DNA from: Oligoflexus sp.
Lineage (GTDB): Bacteria > Bdellovibrionota_B > Oligoflexia > Oligoflexales > Oligoflexaceae
Direction of reading: 5' to 3'
DNA length: 38,568 nucleotides
Assembly: GCF_035712445.1 (NCBI RefSeq)
Contig: NZ_DASTAT010000119.1
Span: forward strand, 1-38,568
Shown here: positions 26,727 through 33,997 of the stretch, one piece after another
Layout: each line of letters starts with the position of its first letter
How positions within the stretch are numbered: the stretch's first letter is position 1
Translations under genes and position numbers: made by a program
Notes under the pieces: model-generated
Told to the model about the DNA's origin: nothing
Databases searched by the model: none
What the model saw: only the letters and a program-made list of their open reading frames with translations

Positions 26727-27478
26727 ACCTTACGCGCGAGCACGAAGATTTCCCGGTTGCCTTCCCGGCCCGTCACCTGGCTATCCACGCTCTTCAAAAA
26801 TTCAAGACCTTCACGCTGCATGGCCTGAAGCGCTATCTTCAAAGCCGCCTGACGGCTCGCATCATCCGACACGACTCCACCTTCAGGCACAGCATCCGCG
26901 GACAACTCAAACTGCGGTTTCACCAGAATCAAAAAATGCACTGCATGGGCAGGCACCGCTGCGCATATTGCTGGCAGTAGGCGATCCACGGAATTAAAAC
27001 TGATATCCGCGACCACCCAATTGATCTCTGCATCAATGACCTCGGTCACCTGACGAATATCACACTGTTCCTTCACCACCACCCTGGGATCCGTCCTCAG
27101 TTTCCAGGCCAGCTGATTATGCCCGACATCCAGAGCGTAAACTTTCTTCGCGCCCAGCTGCAGGCAGCAATCGGTAAAGCCTCCAGTCGAAGCCCCGCAA
27201 TCCAAAACCGTGGCTCCGGAAACCAGGGACGCCAGCCCCAAATCCTGGATGGCCCCCCAGAGTTTGTCCCCGCCCCGGCTGACAAAACGTTTCTGGTCTT
27301 TCAAACGCAGGTTTTGTCCATCCCGGACCGGCTGGCCCGGTTTATCCATTCTTTGCTCGTCCACCAGGACCTGGCCGGCCATAATAAGGGCCCGCGCCTC
27401 GGCCAAATCCCCCACCAGACCCAGGGCAACCAGGCGCTCATCCAGGCGATATTTATCCTTTTTTTCCGATTTCGCCAT
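26723..27478 (-). CDS. tlyA: TlyA-type rRNA 2'-O-methyltransferase
   Basis: 251 residues from ATG at 27478. AGGAGG is 13 bases upstream, longer than usual. An S4 RNA-binding domain (RLDERLVALGLVGDLAEARA, VLVDEQRM) precedes a FtsJ-type Rossmann methyltransferase with VLDCGASTGGFTDC for SAM binding. TlyA enzymes methylate ribose hydroxyls in 16S and 23S rRNA; loss causes capreomycin resistance in mycobacteria. This bacterial group may use it on 23S only. It lacks neighbours of related function. Convergent overlap with the activator gene. Confidence 0.9.
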   Translation of the reverse strand: MAKSEKKDKYRLDERLVALGLVGDLAEARALIMAGQVLVDEQRMDKPGQPVRDGQNLRLKDQKRFVSRGGDKLWGAIQDLGLASLVSGATVLDCGASTGGFTDCCLQLGAKKVYALDVGHNQLAWKLRTDPRVVVKEQCDIRQVTEVIDAEINWVVADISFNSVDRLLPAICAAVPAHAVHFLILVKPQFELSADAVPEGGVVSDDASRQAALKIALQAMQREGLEFLKSVDSQVTGREGNREIFVLARKV

Positions 27479-27534
27479 GCGTCTTTGGGGACCTCCTGAA
27501 TCACGCGGTTTCCGCAATCTTTTCCCACGGTTTA

Positions 27535-27563
27535 CTGACAAGCGCAAGTTTGGACTCAATATT
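27535..27563 (+). promoter_or_regulatory. Candidate promoter of the PilZ gene
   Basis: CTGACA (27535-27540), a 17-base spacer and AATATT (27558-27563, 4 of 6). It lies about 70 bases before the ATG at 27632, and GGGAGG follows in the leader. Confidence 0.45.
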
Positions 27564-27631
27564 TTCAAGACTCTGCCGATGATTCATCATCTGATGTTGA
27601 CTACAGCCCCTGTCGGGAGGATCGGTGCATT

Positions 27632-28357
27632 ATGTCGAAGGGAACGCTTAAAATTCTATTTGTGGACGAGAAGCGGATCACATCCGACCTCGAAAAGGCC
27701 GGTTACCGCAAGGTCGGAGCCCACATCAGCCAAGCCACCAACTTCGGCCAGGCCAAGGAAATGCTCCATAAGGAAGCGGCTGACGTCATCGTCATTAACT
27801 TTGATTATGCAGAGATTGATGCGGTCAGCATGTGTGAGCATTTCAAAAAGCAGGCCGAGACCGCCGCGATTCCCGTGATCTTCACGAGCGTTCAGCCCCT
27901 GCCCAAGCGCGTGACTGCACGCGACAACGGTCCGGACCTTTTCATTGAAACGCCAGTTCCCCGTGAATTCTTCATCGAGCAGGTGCGCAACCTCCTGGAA
28001 GAAAAAATCCGTGGCACCGAACGCGTGAATCATGAAGGTTCCGTGTCCTTCGAACATCAGGGCAAGACTTACGAATGCAGCATTCAGGACGTGTCCAAGT
28101 CCGGCATTCTTCTGACGACGGAAATGGACATCCCTGCTGGCACCAAGCTGGGCCTCAGCTTCTCGCTGCCGGGCTATAAAAAACCCATCAAGGTCGAAGG
28201 CGAAGTCGTGCGCCGCATCAATGCCGACACACGCAAGAACACGCCGGCCGGCCTTGGCATCCGCTTCGAGGATTTCAACGGTGATTCGCAAAAACGCCTG
28301 GAAAAATACATAGCCAAGAGCCAGCACGACGATCCGAAACTCGTCTATTATCTATAA
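27632..28357 (+). CDS. Degenerate receiver-PilZ protein (probable c-di-GMP effector)
   Basis: 241 residues. Residues 1-125 follow the receiver fold (KILFVDEKR, VIVINFDY, IPVIFTSVQ, LFIETPVPRE), but the phosphoacceptor Asp is replaced by Asn in VIN and the conserved Lys by Glu in FIET, so it is probably not phosphorylated. Residues of about 129-235 form a PilZ domain with the c-di-GMP binding motifs RGTER (RxxxR) and DVSKSG (DxSxxG) both intact. It should bind c-di-GMP; the pseudo-receiver may mediate protein contact. It converges with the FapA-like gene and lies close to its tail repeats. Confidence 0.87.
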   Translation: MSKGTLKILFVDEKRITSDLEKAGYRKVGAHISQATNFGQAKEMLHKEAADVIVINFDYAEIDAVSMCEHFKKQAETAAIPVIFTSVQPLPKRVTARDNGPDLFIETPVPREFFIEQVRNLLEEKIRGTERVNHEGSVSFEHQGKTYECSIQDVSKSGILLTTEMDIPAGTKLGLSFSLPGYKKPIKVEGEVVRRINADTRKNTPAGLGIRFEDFNGDSQKRLEKYIAKSQHDDPKLVYYL

Positions 28358-28372
28358 TTCGATCGACCCGGG

Positions 28373-28473
28373 GCGCCCCATTCAAATGGCGGCGCCTTCC
28401 CCAGATCGCGCCATGCAAATAGCGGCGCCTTCCCCAGATCGCGCCATTCAAATAGCGTCGCCTTCCCCTGACC
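28373..28473. repeat. Three tandem copies of a 33-35 base unit at the tail of the FapA-like gene
   Basis: Copies lie at 28373-28407 (35 bases), 28408-28440 (33) and 28441-28473 (33), with the core GGCGCCTTCCCC. The rightmost copy contains the last nine codons and stop of the minus-strand FapA-like gene. The next copies lie past the stop. Unit length 33 is a multiple of three, and the read-through codons repeat the RSGEGxAI tail, so it looks like tandem duplication of the gene's 3' end. Confidence 0.8.
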
Positions 28474-30751
28474 GATTCTTCTTATACTGCTCCAGATAGA
28501 TCAGTGAATTCACATAGCCATCGCGATAGCGAACGGCCGTGAACATGACCTCACGCAGACTTTTCGGAACCCCAACGATCCGTCCGCCAATCGCAATTTC
28601 CACGTTGGGATCAATTACGCCGCGCACAATCAGAATCGCCATATCATTCCAGCGAATTTTCTTCTGCGTGGTCTCGGCCAGCTTCTCGATTTTCTCGAGC
28701 AGCTTCTTGCCTTTGATCAGTCGCTTTTCGATCTTCTGAATCCGCTCCCCGGTGGCCTTCTTCTTGGTCAGATCATCGAACTCATACTGGCGATCGGTTA
28801 CGAAGCGCTTGAGCTTGGCTTCGCGTCCGCGCAGGATGGTCGTGCGATGTTCAAGCCGCCAGTCACTGCCGACCCGGCACTGGGTTTTTTCACCGTCGGC
28901 GAAACCCAGATCCTGGGTGCGAATTCCGGTTTCGCTGACCACGACACCGCCACCGATCAGGCCTTTGGATCCGCCTTTGACCACGATCTCGCCAGCCACT
29001 TTGCAGTCACTATTCAGGATGGACTGCTCGACTTCCAGCATGCCTTCCACCAGCACCCGGCTATTTTCAATAAAGAGCGCATTCACATCACCGCCTGCAT
29101 GCACCATGCCTTCGCGTGAGGTGACGATGCCTTTGCCCACGCTCAAATCCCCACCGCAGCGAACCCGCGATCGGCCGATTCCCCCGCGAACGATCAAGTC
29201 ACCCTGCGCGTAAACACGGGCGCCGTTATCAATGCTGCCTTTGACTTCGACCGTTCCATCGAAGGTGATATCCCCGGTTTTCAGGTTCACATCCCCGCGA
29301 TGCACATACACCTTCAGACAGGAAATGGTATGCCTTTCAATCTTGGGCATCCCACGCAGCAGGGCATAATAACGTCCATCCTCGCGACGCTCCACACCGG
29401 GCCCCACAGTGATCGTGTAGCTCGTCTGCTTGACCGTCGCGTGCAAAGGTCGCCCCATGATGTCCATTCCGGTCTTGCCATCGCGAAAGCGAAGCTCGGC
29501 AATCGCATCTCCGGTGTCGACGACTTTTTTATTCTGGGCTGACCTCATATCGATGACGTTGTCCGTCTCTTCCACTTTTTTTTCCAGATAGAGCGGATGC
29601 AGATAGGTTTGATCCCCGGCCTTGGCGGGAATACCGCGGGCCACGATCTGATTTTTAATGCTCTGCCCCAGAGCCACAAGGCTCATGATTTTATCCAGGA
29701 ACCCTTCATGGCCATAGCGAATGCCGGCTTCCGCCACGGCGTCCTCCAGCCATTTTTTGTCCTGATCGTAATCACCGGACTGCAGTTTAGCGTCGTCGGC
29801 CCAGCTGACATGCGCTTCCAGATTATCTGGATTGATCTCGATTTCAATCAACCTGTCAGCAGCCGCGACCGCCTTCTCAAGAGGCTTGCCGCCTGGGGCC
29901 GGGCGCGCCGCCTTGGAAGGTTCCGGTGATGCCGCCTGGGGTTTCCCATCTTTTTTCGGTGCGGATGCAGCTGTTGCCGCGCCCTTGATCGCAATGGGCA
30001 GGCCAACGGGCAGGCCGAAACCAAAGCTTTCCGGCATCGCACTCAGTTCTTTCAAGACCTCGGCGTATTCCCGGCTCATCACATGATAGTCGGGCAGCGC
30101 GGCCTTGTTTTTTTCCATGAATGCCTGCACCTGGGCCTGGATTTTCTTGTGACCGCTGGTCTGGATCAATTCCGCCTGGCTGATCCAAAGCATGAGGGTC
30201 CCGCGGGTTTTATCCAGGGAAAATTTCAAAGGCGGCAGCTCATCATCAAGCTCCTGCGCGGCGAGCACGACGTTCTGAATTTTCTCACCGCGCATCGCCC
30301 GCCAGTAGTTTTCCAGAATGCGAAGCTCAAGCATGGGGGACGTGTAGGGTTCCAAACCTATCTGCTTTTGGATGAAGGCATGAAAACGCGGCCAACCGAT
30401 TTTACTGACAACATCCGGGGCGCACTGAATGCTGAGGTTCCATTCCTTTGCGGCTCCAGGCTTCAGCAGAATGTCCTTATAGTTGCGAAAGCCATGGGCT
30501 ATGCAGAACTGGGCATTCTTGTTGTCCAGATCCTCATGCTCGCGCAGGTGATTCCAAAACTGCTGGAACGCGTTTTCGTAAAGCACAAAGGTTTCGATAT
30601 TGCCCTTGCTTGCCTCATCCTCAAGTTTGGCTTTGGCTCTTTTATACAAATCCTTGGGGGGTTTGCGATCTTCGCGCACCAACTCCGCGGAAAAGCTGAC
30701 GCGAACCTGATTGCTGACTGCAGCGTACACCAAACGGATGTCCTGCTCCAC
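28448..30751 (-). CDS. FapA/DUF342 family protein
   Basis: 767 residues. A GTG start follows AAGGAG by six bases. The C-terminal half is the DUF342 (FapA-type) beta-helix, with short hydrophobic-glycine rungs such as VRCGGDLSVGKGIVTSREGM and GGDVNALFIENSRVLVEGML, a coiled coil (RIQKIEKRLIKGKKLLEKIE) and VEIAIGGRIV. The N-terminal 250 residues are helical and family specific, followed by an Ala/Pro/Lys-rich linker. FapA relatives occur widely and are tied to c-di-GMP-related surface phenotypes only in some species; the role here is unproven. It lies downstream of rlmN on the same strand (80-base gap). Confidence 0.85.
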   Translation of the reverse strand: MEQDIRLVYAAVSNQVRVSFSAELVREDRKPPKDLYKRAKAKLEDEASKGNIETFVLYENAFQQFWNHLREHEDLDNKNAQFCIAHGFRNYKDILLKPGAAKEWNLSIQCAPDVVSKIGWPRFHAFIQKQIGLEPYTSPMLELRILENYWRAMRGEKIQNVVLAAQELDDELPPLKFSLDKTRGTLMLWISQAELIQTSGHKKIQAQVQAFMEKNKAALPDYHVMSREYAEVLKELSAMPESFGFGLPVGLPIAIKGAATAASAPKKDGKPQAASPEPSKAARPAPGGKPLEKAVAAADRLIEIEINPDNLEAHVSWADDAKLQSGDYDQDKKWLEDAVAEAGIRYGHEGFLDKIMSLVALGQSIKNQIVARGIPAKAGDQTYLHPLYLEKKVEETDNVIDMRSAQNKKVVDTGDAIAELRFRDGKTGMDIMGRPLHATVKQTSYTITVGPGVERREDGRYYALLRGMPKIERHTISCLKVYVHRGDVNLKTGDITFDGTVEVKGSIDNGARVYAQGDLIVRGGIGRSRVRCGGDLSVGKGIVTSREGMVHAGGDVNALFIENSRVLVEGMLEVEQSILNSDCKVAGEIVVKGGSKGLIGGGVVVSETGIRTQDLGFADGEKTQCRVGSDWRLEHRTTILRGREAKLKRFVTDRQYEFDDLTKKKATGERIQKIEKRLIKGKKLLEKIEKLAETTQKKIRWNDMAILIVRGVIDPNVEIAIGGRIVGVPKSLREVMFTAVRYRDGYVNSLIYLEQYKKNRSGEGDAI

Positions 30752-30831
30752 GCATCACTCCTTGCCGTGGCCTAACTGTTTTTATGAGGTACCGTAGATT
30801 CATGATAGGGCTTTGACGTCGCCCTGCGCAA

Positions 30832-31944
30832 TCAGGATATCGAGGCAGGCTCGGAGGCGGGGTTTGATTTGCGATTTTCGGCTTTGACAACCAGCTGACC
30901 GCAGGCGGCTGCAATGTCCTGACCCTTGCTGTAGCGGATCATCACGCGCACACCGGCCGCGTTGATGCGATCCCGGAAGCGTTCGAGGGATTCAGGATCC
31001 GGACCTTGAAAGCGGCTGGGCTCGACTTCATTGAGCGGGATCAGATTCAATTTCACCGGCACGCCCTGCAGCAGCTCCACGATGCGGTCGGCATGTTCAA
31101 AGCTGTCGTTGACGCCACGAATCACGGTGTACTGGACCAGAAGGCAGGCATCGTCATCCCGCTGCCGATAGAATTCCCGCAGATAGTCAAGGATGATGCC
31201 GATCGGCCAGCGACGATTGATCGGCATCAGCTGGGAACGTTCGCGTTCGGTGGTGGCATGCAGGCTCAAAGCCAGCGACACCTTGGGGAAGCGCTCCAAA
31301 AGAATTTTCAAACCATCCAGATGCCCGGCGGTCGACACGGAAATTTTCCGCAGAGCCAGATTCAAACCCATGGGATCAGAAAGAATACGTAGAGCCTGGG
31401 ACACGCCCTCTATATTATCAAGGGGCTCGCCCATACCCATGAAGACGATATTGGAAATGGCAGCAAACCAGGGATAGCCGCGTTCCTCGCGCCAGGAGGC
31501 ATGCTCGCGAATCCATTTTTGAGCCAAAACCACCTGGGCCGCGATTTCACCCGCGGTCAGATTGCGTTTGAGGCCCATGCGCCCTGTGTGACAGAAGGTG
31601 CAGGCCATCGCACATCCGACCTGGCTTGATATGCAGAGGGTGATACGTTTTTTCTCGGGCATCAGAACCGATTCCACAAGGGAACCATCTTCCATGCGCA
31701 CCAGAAATTTCACGGTCCCGTCGTAGCGTGAAAGCGATTCCTCGGCGATGCTCGCTTCATTGCAGCGCATGTCAGAACGCAGATGTTCGGCCAGAACCAA
31801 AGGCAGGCCGGCCGTTTCCCAAGGCGCCCTATCGAAGTCTTTGAAGAGACGGCGATACAGTGTTTTGGCATGAACAGTGGGCACGCCAAGGCGTGTGCAA
31901 TACTGCTCAAGATCGGCTAAGCTTTGGCTGTACATGTCCTGCAT
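30832..31944 (-). CDS. rlmN: 23S rRNA (adenine-C2) methyltransferase RlmN
   Basis: 370 residues; AGGAAG lies seven bases before ATG. Radical-SAM enzyme that methylates C2 of A2503 of 23S rRNA (and A37 in some tRNAs). The iron-sulphur motif CAMACTFC has cysteines at 111, 115 and 118. The methyl-carrying cysteine is Cys348 in AACGQL. Other family blocks are present (VFMGMGEPLDN, STAGHLDGL, ALSLHATTERER). It ends in a non-conserved tail. It follows the HAMP gene by 79 bases and precedes the FapA-like gene on the same strand. Confidence 0.95.
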   Translation of the reverse strand: MQDMYSQSLADLEQYCTRLGVPTVHAKTLYRRLFKDFDRAPWETAGLPLVLAEHLRSDMRCNEASIAEESLSRYDGTVKFLVRMEDGSLVESVLMPEKKRITLCISSQVGCAMACTFCHTGRMGLKRNLTAGEIAAQVVLAQKWIREHASWREERGYPWFAAISNIVFMGMGEPLDNIEGVSQALRILSDPMGLNLALRKISVSTAGHLDGLKILLERFPKVSLALSLHATTERERSQLMPINRRWPIGIILDYLREFYRQRDDDACLLVQYTVIRGVNDSFEHADRIVELLQGVPVKLNLIPLNEVEPSRFQGPDPESLERFRDRINAAGVRVMIRYSKGQDIAAACGQLVVKAENRKSNPASEPASIS

Positions 31945-32023
31945 GACGGGTCTTCCTCTGAGGCCCCTACCATAGTGATAAAAGCCGAGCCATGCAAGAC
32001 CAAGACATTGAAATCAGCCCCGA

Positions 32024-32524
32024 TCAATTCCCTGCAACGCGGTCCGATGTCGCTATCGAGCCATGTCGCCGCTCCAGGTGCTCCGCCATCTCATTCAGGG
32101 CGACCACCAGCTCCTGCATTTCATCCCCCTTGCGGATCACGATGCGATGGCTGTATTCCCCGCGGGTGACCGCCTCGATGAACTTCTGCACCGACACGAG
32201 TGGACCCGAATACTTATGGCGGGACCTTATGATCAGGATCACCATAGCGACGATATAAGCCAAAATGGAGAGAATCAGGAAGATAACATTTCGCATCAGG
32301 ATGTCATTGAACACCAGCTCGTGTTTCAGCTCGGGGTTCACGACCTTAAAGATCTCGGCTACGCTCTGGTACTGCTGTTCAAAGGCCTGGTAGATGAAAA
32401 AGCTCGCGCAGCCCAGGAAAATCAGGGTCGTGGCGATGACCTGCACACCGAAGCGCGAATGCCAGAAGAACTCCGTCAGCATCGGGACGAGGCGACGACC
32501 GTGATCGACAGGAGAAGGACTCAT
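32024..32524 (-). CDS. Membrane protein with a HAMP domain only
   Basis: 166 residues from ATG at 32524, ten bases after GGAGG; longer readings lack a site. Two membrane segments (about 26-48 and 79-100) surround a periplasmic loop of only about 30 residues. A HAMP-like linker (ALNEMAEHLERR, with GDEMQELV) occupies about 105-155. No kinase, GGDEF or methyl-accepting domain follows. It has the layout of a chemoreceptor or kinase input stripped of output. It may act by mixing with full HAMP receptors, which is inference. Immediately upstream of rlmN; no link in function is evident. Confidence 0.72.
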   Translation of the reverse strand: MSPSPVDHGRRLVPMLTEFFWHSRFGVQVIATTLIFLGCASFFIYQAFEQQYQSVAEIFKVVNPELKHELVFNDILMRNVIFLILSILAYIVAMVILIIRSRHKYSGPLVSVQKFIEAVTRGEYSHRIVIRKGDEMQELVVALNEMAEHLERRHGSIATSDRVAGN

Positions 32525-32679
32525 AGGGCGGATGCCTCCGAATAGGGCTGGGCGTGGATTGCTGACACATTGACAGTGTGCCTTGAGCGGCGAAAAGGGG
32601 GCAAGAAAAATCTTGCCTTTTTCGTGGAACGCCGTTAGGCTCCTGGCTCCGGTCACAACCTTAACGTGTGGAGTGGACA

Positions 32680-32784
32680 TTGCACGGGTCAAGACACAGA
32701 AGAAAACATCCTAAAGGTCGTCGTAAAGTTGGTCGTAAGAAGCGTCGTATGATGCGCCTGCGTCGAGCATTACGGACCAAATAA
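32680..32784 (+). CDS. Tiny basic protein, 34 residues
   Basis: A TTG start at 32680 has GGAG six bases upstream. The product has 18 Lys/Arg residues out of 34, with the pattern RHRRKHPKGRRKVGRKKRR. Such composition is typical of very small ribosomal or ribosome-associated proteins (compare AURKAIP1/COX24-like or bL-type tiny proteins), but I cannot assign a family. A strong terminator follows 57 bases later. It is likely too small for most gene finders. A TTGACA (32570) upstream lacks a clear -10. Confidence 0.6.
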   Translation: MHGSRHRRKHPKGRRKVGRKKRRMMRLRRALRTK

Positions 32785-32841
32785 TGTGTTGAGGCCTGCT
32801 CGTTGGTCATGGACCTTTCGAGTTCAAGCCTCACGCTGGTC

Positions 32842-32900
32842 AAGAGCAGCCGGAAGAAAAGGGCGTCCCCTTGTTTTTCCGGCTGCTCTTTATTTTTTTG
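32842..32900 (+). terminator. Strong Rho-independent terminator
   Basis: A perfect 14-bp stem AAGAGCAGCCGGAA (32842-32855) pairs with TTCCGGCTGCTCTT (32877-32890), followed by TATTTTTTT. It ends the transcript carrying the 34-residue basic ORF. Confidence 0.85.
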
Positions 32901-33153
32901 GGCTTATTCCCAAAGTTTCGCTCGTCTTTGATGAATCCATAAATCAGATCCTTTGCTGAATCCTGAAGTTCGAGAAAAAGGAGACAGCTCTTTCCATAAG
33001 ATGCCCCACGCCGCACGTCCGCCGCTACGTCAATCTCTTCCAAAAATTTTGCATTTCGATCGGCCAGGCCGTAAGCTGTTTTAAAGAGCAAAACTCAACA
33101 AAACAAAAGCGTACACGCGCTGCGTTCACCATTTCCTTTTCAAGGGGGCGACG

Positions 33154-33864
33154 ATGCTGGACTTTATTCTCGAATTGGAAGCGGTGCTGAAAATCTGGCC
33201 GGACAGTGTCAAATGGAGTCTGGTCCAGATCGCAGAACAAACCCATACAAAAGTCCCGCACGTCGTCGAATACCTGACCGACGCCTTGAATAAAAATCCG
33301 GATGTGCACGACCCCCTGAGCTACAACGAGGTTCATAAAGCCTTCGTGGTGCTGCGCGATCGTCATAAGGTTCAGCTGGAAGCCCTGCAGGAGCGTGAGC
33401 GCAAAGCGGTTCAGAATGCAGTCGATGCCTATGGCCAGGTGATGGAAAAAGTCCGCTTGATGGAGATGACCCGCAATCGTCGCGGCGCCTATCGCACTTT
33501 GAACTACACCTACGGCAACTACCTGGAGCTTTTGCCTCCGGACATCAAAACCCAGATCTGCAATGACTGTCTGCGCATCGGCATCAAGGAAAAGATCAAC
33601 TTCCAGGAACTCTCGCAGTGGCTGCAGCGAGGCATCCAGCATCTGATGGAGAGCCCAAGTCGCGATTCAGTCGAAGACGCGCTTGACTTTCTTGATGCCT
33701 ACGGAGACTATTTTCTCACGGAAGCCCATGGCAAGGGTGAGAAGTTTCTCACCAATCTCCTTTTGAGATTGAAACCAGCGGCGATGGAGTTTGATCTTTC
33801 TCCCAAGCTGAATGAGGTGGCGGGAGACTTTAAGCTCGTCGAAGTCATGGATGTGTTTGTATGA
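33154..33864 (+). CDS. Helical protein of unknown function
   Basis: 236 residues; AAGGGGG precedes the ATG by a few bases. Entirely alpha-helical, no signal peptide or membrane segment. A coiled-coil stretch near residues 60-105 (VQLEALQERERKAVQNAVDA) joins an N-terminal helix bundle to a C-terminal one with LMESPSRDSVEDALDFLDAY. I recognise no family. It is followed by the Lon-like gene (133-base gap) in the same direction; a hairpin GCGTTG/CAACGC (33905-33930) lies between. Cytoplasmic; role unknown. Confidence 0.7.
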   Translation: MLDFILELEAVLKIWPDSVKWSLVQIAEQTHTKVPHVVEYLTDALNKNPDVHDPLSYNEVHKAFVVLRDRHKVQLEALQERERKAVQNAVDAYGQVMEKVRLMEMTRNRRGAYRTLNYTYGNYLELLPPDIKTQICNDCLRIGIKEKINFQELSQWLQRGIQHLMESPSRDSVEDALDFLDAYGDYFLTEAHGKGEKFLTNLLLRLKPAAMEFDLSPKLNEVAGDFKLVEVMDVFV

Positions 33865-33997
33865 TGCGTTGATGCCTGCCAGGAGGCTATGAATTCTCGG
33901 GCACGCGTTGACGTTTTAATGCGCCAACGCTGACGAGGATGAGCCAGCCCCTCTTTCATCCTCCCAGCCGATTTTGGCGCAGGGAGTTGAACTGACC

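Noticed and set aside
32840..33091. 83-codon minus-strand ORF opposite the small basic ORF's terminator
   Set aside because: Its composition looks protein-like in part, but the TTG start has no ribosome site and its end overlaps the 14-bp terminator stem. I found no family resemblance.
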